A stretch of 64,000 nucleotides of DNA from Mermis nigrescens (GCA_036768485.1 JAVLUZ010000153.1:173250-237249), one strand, 5' to 3'. Positions 1 through 46,139 are shown, numbered from the stretch's first letter. Made by a program: numbers and translations. Notes: generated from the sequence alone by a model not told the origin.

Positions 1-893
1 TACGAGAATTAACAAAATTATAAAAAGAATTCAAATTTCCAGATTTAATAAGTTTATCCTCTCTGGAAGAGTGAAATTTATAGATTTCGGCCTTTAATAA
101 CTTTGCACAGTTATTATAAACAGCTTTAGATTCAGGCGTTTTTCTCTGTTTATAAACATGCCACAGCCTCAGTTTTTTAGCAACCAGCTTTCTTATGTTC
201 ATTGGGTATCTTTTCACAGTTGCAGGTTTAGCTTCAATTTTTGGAACATGCTGGGAAATTAAAGGATTTATAACAGACAAAAATTTGTTGTAGATATCAT
301 CACAAGTAACGCAATCCGAAAAAATGTCAGGCCACGAAATTGCGGACAAAAATAATTCAATCTGATCATAATTTGCTCTGCGAAAATTAAGTTTAGCTGA
401 ACTTTTTCTTCCAAGATAGAACATTTAAGAGAAAAGTAACAACCGAGTGATCACTAGTAGAAAAAGGTGGGTTGACTTCAACGTTTTCGATAGAATGGGC
501 ATCAAAAATAACATCTAAAATATGCATACCGTGTGTTGGTTCAGACACTTTTTGACTAAAAGATAGAGAAAGCATACACTCGCAAAAAGATCGGTTAATA
601 GGACTCGAAGGTAGAATAAAACTAGACCAGTCTACATTAGGAAAATTTAAATCACCTAATATGACAAAAGGATACTGTATCTGAGAGTGCCCATTCTATA
701 ACACGGCAAAGCATTCTCATGTGGGAGAAATCATAATCCGGCGCCCTGTAAAAAAGTAGCACACGAATCTTGGAGCTTACGCCAATGAAATCAACAATAA
801 CTATTTCTTCACTGAAAAGATTTTCCGGTACTTTCGGCAAGTAGGATTTTAAAGTACTTTTTGAAAGAATAAAAACACCTCCACCTTTTCGAT
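1..893 (-). mobile_element. Non-LTR retrotransposon fragment: AP endonuclease and start of the RT region
   Basis: Read on the minus strand, 893 to about 370 encodes the C-terminal part of an apurinic-like endonuclease. GGGVFIL comes near the start, then a GDLNFP motif (frame broken near 652-660), then the terminal STSDHSVVTFLL block that carries the catalytic SDH. From about 370 to 1 the reading continues into the linker before reverse transcriptase (SAISWPDIFSDC, then a basic tract ending FYNFVNSR) and leaves the window. This order and these motifs are those of CR1/jockey-type LINEs with an APE domain. At least two frame breaks make it a dead copy. It lies head to head with the RT piece at 985-1917. 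Confidence 0.85.
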
Positions 894-946
894 TGATCCT
901 ATCGGAACGATAGGATCAATAGGACGATAGGATAGGACGATATAGT
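891..946. repeat. Short direct/inverted GATAGGA repeats at the LINE junction
   Basis: Between the two opposed LINE pieces are several copies of CGATAGGAT and its complement ATCCTATCG. They form a small palindromic and tandem cluster. It could be a scar of the inversion event or a pre-existing microsatellite. Confidence 0.6.
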
Positions 947-984
947 TGTTGACAACTCTATTATTAACTCAGCTTGCAAAAAGC

Positions 985-1917
985 GAATGTTTTTAATGAA
1001 TTCTTTGCATCTGTGTTTACAGTTGACAATGGTTTCCCTGTTAATACCACAAACTTAAGTCACAAAGATATACTTGATCATTAGTTGTCATTGTACTAAT
1101 ATATCAGCAAAAGCTTTAAAAATGAGTGCTTTGATTTTCAAATGTTCTGAATCACGTGATCCAAAAATGCTGGTTCTTGCTTTTAAGAATTATATTCGGC
1201 CTATAGTAGAGTATGCTCCAACTGTTTGGAGCCCCTATTTGCTTTCTGATATCAACTGGGTTGAACGGGTACAGCGAAAAATTGGATACATGGGACTTTC
1301 TTATGATGAAAGGCTAAAAGCCCTAAATTTAGAGAGGCTTGAACTCCATAGAATTTATTTTGATTTATTGTTACGTATATTATTATTCAGAATAACCTCT
1401 TACCGTCTGAAGATTTTTATAAGTTTCATGGTCATTCGCGTACTAGAAATGCATTTGCAAATCAGATCTATTTAGAAAAATTTCGATTTGATTGTAAAAG
1501 TATTGTTTTGCTACTAGATCAGCTAGAATGTGTAAGGAGTTTTTTCACAATATATTCGAAATTCTCCAAATTTTGAGACATCTAAGAGAAATTTGAAATA
1601 GGTTGATTTTGGGAATTTTTTGATGGGGCACACATGAGCGCAATTTATTTGCCTGTGCGTCCAGGACATTTCGCATTTTATCTTATGCTATTTTCCTTGC
1701 GACTTTGTTTTATCCTTGTTTTTCCGAATAAAGTATTAGTATTAGTACTAAAAATGCCAGGCCAGCTCACTTTTTTGCGTTATTTTTTGCATTTATTGAC
1801 AATTATTTTCTTAAAATTGCTCATCTAATTATTCTTTGCATAATTGTATTGGTATTTGTTGTAACGTGTCTTGTCCATGTAATTCAGCCAATAAACTATT
1901 CTATTCTATTATATTCT
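985..1917 (+). mobile_element. Non-LTR retrotransposon 3' part: RT remnants and tail
   Basis: The plus strand opens with NEFFASVFTVDNG, the usual entry into a LINE reverse transcriptase. After about 25 residues and a stop it jumps to the C-terminal RT block, where YIRPIVEYAPTVWSPYLLSD and a following ERVQRKI are well conserved, then LNLERLELHR. The catalytic palm with its two aspartates is absent, so this is an internally deleted copy. The end is marked by an AATAAA-like stretch and an ATTCTATTCTATT tail at about 1890-1917, a typical short-repeat LINE terminus. Together with the inverted 1-893 piece it could be one 5'-inverted (twin-primed) insertion. Confidence 0.8.
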
Positions 1918-2134
1918 AAATGCTTTTCATATTCATTTTTCGCCATCCAAATCGATATACAAAACATAAGAAAGAAATTTTTTATAATTATCAAGACATA
2001 GTTTGTAATTCGTATCATACAGATCGAGTTGGTCAGAGTGGGGAGGGTTAAACCAGGTCTGGGGAGCGAGCATACATAGACTGCGCCAAAATTCTGGGAG
2101 GGGTAGCCAAAATTTGAAAATTTTTCAAATGTCG
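1918..2134. other. No gene seen
   Basis: AT-rich sequence between the LINE tail and the tRNA-like block. I see no coding or structural signal apart from a G-rich stretch near 2038-2100. Confidence 0.5.
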
Positions 2135-2206
2135 AAAACTTCTTCAGTTGGTTAGAGTGTTGGTCTAGAACACCAAAGATCGCAGGTTCGAACCCTGCAT
2201 GCGTCC
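2135..2206 (+). tRNA. tRNA-like sequence (tRNA-derived SINE head or tRNA pseudogene)
   Basis: The stretch has a D-arm/A-box (AGTTGGTTAGAG), a perfect 5-bp anticodon stem TTGGT/ACCAA with 7-base loop CTAGAAC, a 5-base variable region, and a perfect T-arm GCAGG-TTCGAAC-CCTGC that is also a consensus B-box. The loop would place AGA as anticodon. The 5' side of the acceptor stem does not pair with the 3' side (ATGCGTC), so a functional tRNA is unlikely. A pol III-promoted SINE head or decayed tRNA is more probable. Confidence 0.5.
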
Positions 2207-2608
2207 GGATTTTTCATACCTTTATTAAAGGGTGCAAAGTAACGTCAGAAACGACTTAGAGGCATAAAGTAACGTAATTTTTTGGGTGGAATTTAGCTTT
2301 AGTTTTTACTAAAAATACGTTTTTACCATGTTTTAAGTTGAAAACTTGGTACTTGTGCATTATCCCCCGTCGAATTTTTTCTATCTTTTTTAACATGGTA
2401 TATACAGCATTACACCATTATGATATATCTATCATATGATATAATCCTTGATTTTCTTCAGTTTTTTTTTAATTTTTTTTATTTTTAAAAATTTTTTTTC
2501 CATTCTTTTCATTCTAGATTCATAATCAACTTTTGCAATAATTTACTTGATAAGATATAGGAAAATTTAAGCTTTTGCTTCCAATATACTTAGGCTTAGG
2601 CTTAGTAT

Positions 2609-4365
2609 CAGTGATCGTACGGGGACCCCGACCTGACCCCGACCCCGAAAAACCCCGGCCTAAACCCCGACCCTGACCCCCGACCGGGGTCATGATTTTT
2701 GGAGTCGGGGTTGAACCTTTTTTCGGGGGTGAAATATAGCATTTTATTTGTTGGTACATAGAAAAATTGTATAAATAGTAAATAAATTCGGAACAAGGAC
2801 GATTCATTCACCAGCAAAATTAATATGTTAAACTCGACACTCGCGATATTTCATAAAAAGTACGCCTGGTCGCCAAGTTGTTAAGACGTACATACATGTT
2901 CGCATATTTTCCATTATGAAGTGCGCCGAAATTACTGCGGAATCACAGGCGTAGCCGGGGGGAATGGAGGCACATGCCCTGGAATTTTCCAGAAATTATG
3001 TTGATTTTTCTGGCGCAATGTGTCCAGAACATTGAGTTTAAAAAGGCCCAAACGTCAAAATTTTCCGGCGCTTCGCGCCGAGTCATTATTATTTATTGTT
3101 ATACAGATCCAATGAATTTAAAAGCTTGAATCTGTTAAAATAATCCAGCACTTCGCAGCACTTTTAGTGATTTAATGCACTATTAGTTCATTGAATGAAA
3201 CTGCACATTCTTGTTGAACATAATAGTAAAAGTGCGAAAATGTTTGCGTACCGATTTATCTATTCTCTGCTTTGTTTATCTTTCTTTACAAAGACACATA
3301 ATTCTATTTTAAATGAAAGGAAAGGCCAAATTTTCTTGTATTTTTGCACATTTTCTGTTTTCTGAACTAGTTAATAAGAAGGCCACAAATGGGCCTGAAA
3401 ATGGTAAGAACAAAATTCTCATTGATTCATCTTTCAATGACTTATTGGTTGCGACCCGTTGCTGCGCTACATACTTAGCAGAGGTCGAAAAACGCATTTC
3501 AGCTCAAAAGTTTTGTGCAGTGTAGGTGTTAATCAATTTTAAGTTTTTTAGGACTTAATTCAGAACCGAGATTTTGCCAATTTGCGAAAATTTTAACTTT
3601 ACTAATCAAAAATTGGAGTGCTTTCTTACAAAATTTTCGGGGGTTCGGCTCTGGACTCGCTGGTGGCGCTTGAGCGCGCACCCCAGACCTTCAGCCGTAC
3701 AATCTCGTTCTACATATTGGAAGAGACTTTTAGGAGGACAGAAAAGGTAAAAGGATTAGGAATTTTTAAAAATTTTCGGCGCTTCGCGCCGCAATTAGTT
3801 TATCTGTTCTGTATGATTTAAGCGGTATAAATTGAGTTTAAAGAGTAAAAACGTCAAAATTTTCCTGCACTTAGCACCGCCAATTATTGTCTTAGGGCAG
3901 TAAAATATGATTGGATTTCTTGATGCTTAGCGCCTCTTATGATTTCCGAACTGTTTGTCAATAAAAAGGCGTAAATTTACATGAAAACGGTAAAAATTTC
4001 GAAAATTTTCGGCGCTTCGCGCCATTGGCTCCTCTACAATCAGTGCGCCATAGAAAACCGTTATGAAAAAACTGTGGAAGAATACGAAAAAGCGAGAGCG
4101 ATTAGTGATCAAAATTGAAAGTAATGCTAAATTGCTAAAACCATGCTTGAACTTGGAATGAAAATAAAATGTTGAATATACCCAGCTTTATTAGTATGCT
4201 CTACAAACAAGTGAAGGTATCGTTTTTATCCTTTTCAAATTGGTATGTAATCATGCAATGTTAATTGTTAATCTTCAACCCGACCCCGACCCCGAAAACC
4301 GGGGTTTTTCATCCTCGACCCCGACCCCCGATCGGGGGTGAAAATCTGACCCCGTACGATCACTG
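2609..4365. mobile_element. Non-autonomous hAT DNA transposon with exact 8-bp target duplication
   Basis: Terminal inverted repeats are exact over 16 bases: CAGTGATCGTACGGGG at 2609-2624 and its complement at 4350-4365. They are flanked by a perfect 8-bp duplication CTTAGTAT at 2601-2608 and 4366-4373. The CAGTG terminus and 8-bp duplication are diagnostic of the hAT superfamily. Inside each end lies a block of repeated GACCCC/CCCCGA (2625-2715 and 4275-4345), probably subterminal transposase-binding repeats. No transposase is encoded; the interior contains older repeat material. Confidence 0.9.
2946..4115. repeat. Older repeat nested in the hAT element, related to 46554-47863
   Basis: It starts with CAGGCGTAGCCGGGGGG, and its body matches, in opposite orientation, the hAT element at 46554-47863. 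For example, the short open frame at 3313-3525 has the same protein-level string AKFS...FAHFLFSEL as the minus-strand frame at 47236-47487. Three copies of the 13-bp GC hairpin GGCGCTTCGCGCC lie at 3067, 3778 and 4011. The right terminus is not recognisable. The open frames reflect shared DNA rather than a protein. Confidence 0.65.
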
Positions 4366-4416
4366 CTTAGTATATCTGAAAGGTGTTTTAAGTTGCTTAG
4401 GTCGAGATCGCTCCCA

Positions 4417-4536
4417 CTTAGGTCAATGTATAGATGCTTAGGTCGATGTATAGATGCTTAGGTCGATGTATAGATGCTTAGGTCGATGTATAGATGCTTA
4501 GGTCGATGTATAGATGCTTAGGTCGATGTATAGATG
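4417..4536. repeat. 20-bp minisatellite, six units
   Basis: Six head-to-tail units of CTTAGGTCGATGTATAGATG start at 4417, 4437, 4457, 4477, 4497 and 4517. Only the first differs, by one base. There are no spacers, so it is not a CRISPR-like array. CTTAGG motifs also occur at 2590-2605, left of the hAT element, so that element appears to have inserted into this repeat. Confidence 0.95.
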
Positions 4537-4539
4537 CTA

Positions 4540-5514
4540 ATACCATTCCCTCATTACTTCGTTTTTATTTCTAACGAGAATGTGGCTTAGCCGATTGGTA
4601 ACTTGCTGCGCTGTGGAGCGATTGTCACCTGAAAGTTATTTTCTGTCTCGTGAAAAATTCGTGTGAGAACCCTGGAGTTAAAAAAAGATGGAAAAAATTC
4701 ACCCTGTATATACCCTAATGTTAAAAAAGATGAAAAAATTCGACGGGGGGATAATGCACAAGTACCGAAAACTTTAACTTGAATGATGAAAAAGAGGCGG
4801 GAACCATAAGAAAAATTTTTGTAGTAAAAATATTTTTTGAATGCTCTATTTTAGCCTCATTTTTATGCATTTCTCATAATGCCGCATCTTATCCAGCCAA
4901 AAAAATTTTTCAAAATATTTTTAGCTTTTTTCCGTGCAAAAAGATGTCTTAAAAAGGTGTTAATTTGCACGTAATGCGAAAATTTCATATGCTTTTGATG
5001 CTATAACATGTATAAAAATGACGAAATCGATCTAAGTGCGAAATTTTTTCGAGATTTTTGTGCTCGAAAAACTCGTAAATTCCGGTCTTTTGCAGCCACA
5101 AAAACCCACAAAAGCCAAAAACCCAAAACCCAGCCCGTGCCAACCCTGACCACTAGAGCTGTACACTTTGCAAATTTTGCTACCCAGATGCCTTGAATAT
5201 GGTGAGAAATCAATGGGCATCCTCTTGAACAAATCTCATTTTCCGCATGAACCTGTGCAGAACAGTAGACTTAGATGCAAAATACGCTTTGGTTTGTCAA
5301 AAGACTAAAAATAGAGTGCTCAAACCGCGCGCCTTGGACTAAATAAACTACATATAATTGTGAAATTCGGCTCGAAGCGCTGAATATTTTCTGCGATTTT
5401 TGGTTAGAAAAGCAAAGTGGAGTAAAGTAAAAAATCATTCTCATATTCCTTTTTTGGAGGGGAGGGGCACGTGCCCCTATCCCCATGTAAATGGGCCTGG
5501 TTTTATGCCTATGT
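4540..5514. other. No gene seen; dispersed repeat debris
   Basis: AT-rich sequence with short open frames on both strands (5001-5232) that overlap each other and show no protein-like conservation. I recognise nothing coding. Confidence 0.5.
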
Positions 5515-6476
5515 ATACGGGGCGTGGGTAAAATCCGGAAATGGAAAAATGGGTAAAGGCCGGAAATGGAAAAGTGGGTGAACGCTGGAAAATGGAAAAT
5601 AGAAAAGTAGGTAAACGCCGAAAAATGAAAAATGGTTAAAAGCCGGAAATGGATAATGGAAAAATGGGTAAAAGCCAGCCGGAAAATGGAAATGGAAAAT
5701 GGGTAAAAGAGACCAGAAAATTGAAAATTTTTCATTTTTAGATTTATTTATGGAAATCATCGTTTCGTGAAAGTTTTAGTTTAAATTGTAGAAGTTTCGG
5801 CGTTTCTACATATATTTTTCAAATTCCGTATGACCAGATGCCATAACAATTTCTACCGTAACTCAAAAATGTCTTATTAGAAGGAAAAGATAAACGGACC
5901 TATTTGAATATTTATAATGCATGGCAAGGCAAGCAACATATTGTCTGCGGTATACACGTCAGAGGGCCTCTTTTTTATTCTCGCATGAATGCTGCACAAA
6001 TAAGGTCACAACATGTAGGTATATGGCGGTGTGGAAAGATTCTGCCACTGATTTTGGGGCTTACAGAACTCTCTTAGCCCACCATACATGGACAAACCGT
6101 GCAACTTCATTCAACCCTGTATCAATGGGAACCGGGTCGGTATCAATGGGAAGAACTGCCGGTATCAATGGAAAATTTAGAAATTCTGAACAAATTGGAG
6201 AAAAATGATGGAAATTCACAAAATGACTCCAAAATCAGTCAATAAACTAGAAAATGGAATATGGATGCAGGAAAATACGTGAAAACCATTTGAACATCAG
6301 CTAATCAACCAATCAATCAATGACTAACTAACCAATAATCTGTCAAACAATCAGTAATTAATCAATTAACCACTAAGCAACCAATCAACCAAGCAAGCAA
6401 CTATTTAGTTCAAGGACAACCAACCAAATAATTGGGCAGCCGGTATCAATGGGAAGACCGGCCTTTCTCTGTCCAT

Positions 6477-6776
6477 GTATGTAGCCCACGTGTGGCTGGG
6501 ACCACACCTGGGCGTGGGTGGGGGTTGGGGGGTATGCACCCCCAGAAACCAAAATACCCCCCCAGAAATCAAAATACCCCCTCCCCAGAATTCAATTTTT
6601 GAAGAATTTTTTTCGCTTTTTTCGCAATTTTTTGATGCCAATGGATAGTGCTTGATGAGAAACGTCGAAAAATGGTGTTTTTATCACCATACCATCGTTT
6701 TCAAGGCCATTTTTTGACCTTCAAAAAATCTTGCACCCCCCAGAAATTTCTTGCTGCCCACGTATGGCTGGGACTG
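6477..6776 (+). repeat. Copy of a dispersed ~300-bp repeat (CCTGGGCGTGG family)
   Basis: It begins near CACACCTGGGCGTGG, then CAGAAACCAAAATACCCC, TGCCAATGGATAGTGCTTGA and CTTCAAAAAATCTTGCACC, and ends near CTGCCCACGTATGG. The same ordered blocks recur at 30654-31440, 41841-42102, 42557-42826, 43150-43360 and 50877-51570. No coding capacity is seen. The ends resemble short inverted repeats CATASSTGGGC, suggesting a MITE. Confidence 0.75.
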
Positions 6777-7379
6777 CCTGCAGATCAGATCTGCTTTACG
6801 TTATTCATAACGGAAAATGGTTTATTCTTAAAATTTTTGGTCGTGGATGTCCAATTGATGTCGTTTCTCACCAAATTTCCGGTTTTTGAAGATAATGTTG
6901 CTAAATACAGGCTGCAAATGCTATAGCAATGCCGAACATAACGTTGCAACAAGAATTGAAAAATAAACTGTTTGACGGAAAATTAGTCATTTCATCGTCT
7001 TTTCAGTCAAAATTCTCCTCTTTTGAAAAGATTGACTTTTCAAATCCGAAAAAATCATCATCCACTTCGACTACAGCGATTATCGTCAGTCAGATGGAAA
7101 ATCGCTGGAAAATGAAAAAATGGGGTAAAAACCGGAAATGGAATATGGAAAATTTTTCATTTCCGCCATTTTTAACATAAAATGGTTCATTTTCAAAATT
7201 TTCGGTCTTAGATGTCAAAATCATGTCGTTTCTCACAAAACTTCCCTAGTTTTGAAGAAATTTAGAAAACGTAACTAAAAGTGGGAAAAATATAAAAAAT
7301 GGAAAAATAAACTGTTTAGCGGAAAATTGTTCATGTAATCGTCTTTTTTTCACTCGAAATTCTCCTCTTTTGAAAAGAT

Positions 7380-7555
7380 TGACCTTTCAGATTCGAAAAC
7401 ATCATCATCCACTTCGACTACAACGATTTTGTCGCAGATGGAAAATCGCTGGAAAATGGAAAAATAGATTCTTCCATTTTCCGGCGATTTTCCATCTGCG
7501 ACGAAATCGTTGCAGTCGAAGTGGATGAAGATTTTTTGGATCTGAAATGCTAATC
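7380..7555. repeat. Near-perfect palindrome centred at about 7467
   Basis: Two roughly 85-bp arms meet with almost no spacer. Each arm holds CTTCGACTACAACGATTT...CAGATGGAAAATCGC or its complement. Such a long contiguous palindrome can extrude as a cruciform. It is the centre of the larger foldback repeat. Confidence 0.8.
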
Positions 7556-8300
7556 TTTATTTAAAGAGGAGAAATAAGTGAAAAATGTACAATTTTCCGT
7601 TAAACATTTTATTTTTCCATTTTTGTTGAATTTTTTCCATTTTAATTTACGCTTTCGTAATTTCTTCAAAAATATGGAAATTTGGTGAGATACGACATGA
7701 TTTTGACATCTACGACCGAAAATTTTGAAAATGAACCATTTTTCGTTGAAGATGGCGGAAATGGAAGATTTTCCATTTTCCATTTCGGTTTTCCCTATTT
7801 TTCACTGGCGATTTTCCATCTGCGACAAAATCGTTGTAGTCGAAGTGGATGACGAATTTTTTCGGATTTGAAAGGTCAATCTTCTCAAAAGCGGAGAATT
7901 TTCCGTGAAAAGACGATGAAATGAACAATTTTCCGTTAAACAGTTTATTTTATATTTTTGTTGAATTTTTCCATTGTTAGTTGCGCTTTTGAAATTTCTT
8001 CAAAAATAAGGAAATTTGGTGAGAAGCGACATCATTTCGACATCGTGAACATACCGAAAATTTTGAAAATTAACCGTTTTTCGTTGAAAATAAGGGAAAT
8101 ATAAAGTTTTCCATTTTCCATTTCCAGCTTTTAAGCTATTTTCCATTTATCGGCGTTTACCCACTTTTCTATTTTCTGTTTTCCAGCGTTTACCAACGTT
8201 TCCATTTTCAATTTTCCGGATTTTACCCTTTTTACATTTTCCATTCCCATTTGCCGTTTCCGGCTTTTACCCATTTTCCATTTCCAGTTCTAGGAGAGGC

Positions 8301-11045
8301 TATACGAGTTTGCTGAGGGAGTGGATGAATTAGGTACAAATATGTAACGGCTCAAAATTTCGGGTGTGGGGTCTCTAGCCAAACTTAGAGGCTAAAAAAT
8401 AACTGAATACGGCCGAAAAATTCAATTTTTTCCTAAAAATCGGTGGGGGGTCAAAACTTTTCTGGCTTTGGGGGGGATGGGGGACGGTCGGCTTATGGGT
8501 GGGGGTCCCCCTCTTACGTGTATGAATAGGTAGGAATTCGTTGTAATTTATTCTTCATGAATTTTTGTACTTAGAGTTACTTGAAAATGATTAACAATGA
8601 TTATTTCGGCAAAATGTCGAAAAATATAAGTTGAACATAATATAGTCAAAAAATGAGCGTTTTACGCGGAACGCCAAAAATTTCATTTATTTAAGCCGGA
8701 AGATCGCTAGAAACGCTTAAAACAACACCTTATCTACGATTTTTTGGCAAATCAAAAATTTTGGGGGAGGAAAACATTTCCGAGGGGGATGAAAACCATA
8801 GATACACAGCGTGGCTTAGCTGGGGGCTAGCCGGTTTTGGGGGTGGGATCGAAAATTGAGCTTTTATAGCCAAAATAAGCTCAAAAACTGATATAAGCGC
8901 TGAAATAGTGGTATTACTACGTTATTACATAGTTTCTGGTCAATTAAAAGCACTTCTGAAGATAGATTTTTTTTCAATTTTCAGCCATTTTTTGCCTTTG
9001 TTTTGCCTCATTTCGCCACAAACTTTTCCATTTAATTTATCCTGAAGGGTTTGTACCCCCAAACCCCCACCCACATGCATTTCTGATAAAGACCCTTGGA
9101 GGGAGGGGGTGAAAGAAGACCTACCCCAACCACCAAAATGATGTATTTTATTTGGCTATATTCGTTTACGTAACATAAGATGACGACTCCCAGACGTCCC
9201 TCATTTCAACAGAGACTGGAATTCCCCTCCCATATTTTTTGGCAATATTTTGCGTCCTTAGGCCATTTCTAGTAATGTTTCAATTTTTGACCGAAACATA
9301 AAGGTCATGCCAGAGAACTGTCCGATGTAACGACTTGAAATTTAGAGTGGAGGTCCCAGATAGACAGGCACGGCATGGGGATTCCGGGGCGGGGGGTTGA
9401 AATTTAAAGTGCCGTTTTGGGGTCAGAAATGGATACGAATCAAAAACATCGATTTTCAGTGTTTCTGACGAAGTTTTATCCTACTAGAGCATAAACCTCA
9501 AAGAAATTGAAAAAAGTTCGAATAAATTGAAGAGAATATATGGTCGAAAAATGAGTGAATGGCGCAAGCGCTGAAAATTTGGCTTTTTTTGAGCAAACAA
9601 GGCTTAAAACAGCACCTTTTCTACGAATTTTTGTTGTTGAAACTTTCGGAAAATCGCGAATTCTGGGAGGGCGCACTGTTTTTTTGTACGAGCCTCTTTG
9701 TTCATGCATATACAAAGATCTCCAGAAAAGTCTTTGTACGAGCTAGAAATTTGTTGTACATATAACATAGATAGACATACTATTAAATGTACACATTTTT
9801 ACATACTACTAGATTTTTATCCGTGACTCGCACGCTTCACAAAAAGTGTTACTTTGTCCTAAATTCAGCTAGTTATATTAGTTCGGCACGAAGCGCCAAA
9901 ATTTTCATGAGTCTTGGGTTGAATTGACAAATAAAATTCGACTCAGGAAGTTAAAAAAAACTTGTGCTACTCAATCAGAAATATTACAGCGATTGCAATA
10001 TGCTGAATGAATCTCATAATAAATCATTAATTTGCTTATGCATTTAATGCAACGCAATTATAACAAAGTCAATTTTATCTTCAAACGGCAGATAACAGTG
10101 CAAAGTTTTTTTAGTAGTTCTTTTTTCTGCATGAGATCTTTATAAAATAGTAGAGATAGATGTAAAAGATGCTTATATCTGTACAAAGATGCTTAAAGAT
10201 AGATTTTGGAGTGGTTAATGCCCGTGCTCGGAGCTAAATAGAATGGAATGATATTCGGCGCAGAGCGCCGAAAATTTTTCGAAATTTTGCTAAAAAATAC
10301 TTTGAAAAAGCATTAAAATTACTATTACTTTGCCTCGAAAAGTCTTTATACATTGTACAAAGATGGCTCCGAAAATCTTTGTACGAGTTTCAAAATTTTT
10401 TGTCTCGCACAAAAAACAGTGGGAGGGATGTGAAAAAATTTCTGGGGCGAGGGTGGAAGAAATTTGTTTTTGGGTAAAATCCGTACCCCTAAATCCCCCA
10501 AAAATTATGTATTTCTCCAGCCATTTTAGGGGAAGGAATAAATGGAATGACCCATAAGCTCAAATTTTTGGCCAAAAAACACCTAAAAGACGCCAAAAAA
10601 ATTCAAATTTTTTCCATAAATCGGGGAGAGGGTCCAAAATTTTCTAGCTTTGGGTATGGGGGCAACCAACTTTTGGTGGTAGAATCGCCATCCCCCAATT
10701 ACCTTAATCTGTCGGACTATCCCTCTCTCAAAATTCTTCACTGTTACTTTTTAGACAATAAAGAATCAAACAGAAATCTTAGTGTAAGGAGTGAAAATTG
10801 CTTGATTTTTTTAAATGTAAAATAAAAATTTTTTGTTCCAAAAGAAAATTATAAGAAAATATAAATTAGGTGAAAAGCAGCCTTTCATAAAGAAAAGTGT
10901 GTAGAAATGGTAAAATATGAAATGCAAGCGACAGCCATATATGAGCTTCAACAAATTGTCATACGGACTTGTAATTTGATTTTTTAGTAGTATCAGAAAT
11001 TCTTTATTATGCTGTGGTTTAACATTTTCTGTTGCGTATACACAT
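8301..11045. other. Gene-free stretch of mixed dispersed repeats
   Basis: I see G-rich/C-rich modules of the form TGTAACGGCTC...GGGGTC (8330-8520, 10390-10700), which recur at 12790-12900, 28050-28280, 28960-29400 and 31740-31960. There are also TTTGTACATGTACAAAG-type modules near 9700 and 10340. No gene is evident. The unplaced first exon of POLR1C could lie here, but nothing convincing was found. Confidence 0.5.
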
Positions 11046-11636
11046 GCCCGTATTCAGGGGGGCCGTCCCCCGGAAATGGAAAATAATTTTCGAAACACAG
11101 GGGTTCCCCAAAGGATATGATGAAAAATTATCGAAGTAGGTCTAAAACACTCCCAAAACAGGTTTTTAACGTACATTTGAACTAGTAAACTCAAAATTTT
11201 CTGGCGCTTCGCGTCAGATTTATTGCTCATGTATAGTTTTTGTGTTCTAGCCCGCCCAAGAGTTACACATGTAGAACATCGAATTTTTTCGGCTCGTCGC
11301 GCCGAATTATTCATTTTCTGTATTCTTTTTCTTTGTAAATCAGAAAGATTAAATACAAAGACAGAAGCTAGGAAATTGTTCGTCGATCAAATGATGAGAA
11401 ATCAGTTGTGTAGATTATGTAGACGATAGATTTGTGTAATGGGTATGTAATAAAATGGAAATTTCTGAGAATTTTTTGAAATTTACTTTACTATGGCGTA
11501 GAGCTCGTCGAGGTAGCTCATCGTCGAGGTAGCTCGAAAATATCTTTATTTCTGTCCATCTCTCAATTGTTTTCGAGATATCTTATCCTAAAATTTCCGG
11601 CTCCTATTCGAAATAAATTCCTGTATACGGGCCTGC
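11046..11636. mobile_element. Non-autonomous DNA transposon with CCCGTATYCAGG ends
   Basis: The left end reads GCCCGTATTCAGGGGGGCC and the right end CCTGTATACGGGCCTG, so the termini are imperfect inverted repeats. The same ends bound the element at 17398-18566. The interior shares the GGCGCTTCGCG hairpin motif and a block of GTTCGTCGATCA...ATGAGAAATCAG with that element. A CAGG-type terminus suggests hAT, but no clean target duplication is visible. Confidence 0.65.
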
Positions 11637-11710
11637 ATATACATATATACACTTTTGATTATTAAGATCAATATTATTGCGTGCGACCATGATTTATTTT
11701 TTATTTTAAG

Positions 11711-46139
<34,429 letters not shown>

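Larger units (their letters stand above)
5515..8300. repeat. Foldback repeat with inverted GGAAAATGG-rich arms
   Basis: The left arm (5515-5730) is built from degenerate units such as GGAAATGGAAAAATGGGTAA. The right arm (about 8095-8290) carries the reverse complement (TTACCCATTTTCCATTTCC). The interior contains further inverted pairs: 6950-7465 matches 7470-7950 in reverse (ATCCACTTCGACTACAACG versus its complement). The structure is that of nested foldback elements with no coding capacity. Confidence 0.7.

Noticed and set aside
4417..4536. CRISPR-like array
   Set aside because: Units are contiguous with no spacers, in eukaryotic repeat-rich DNA; it is a minisatellite.
6024..6068. Possible POLR1C first exon reading KDSATDFGAY
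   Set aside because: There is no GT donor in the required phase, and the match to the N-terminal TDxP pattern is too weak.
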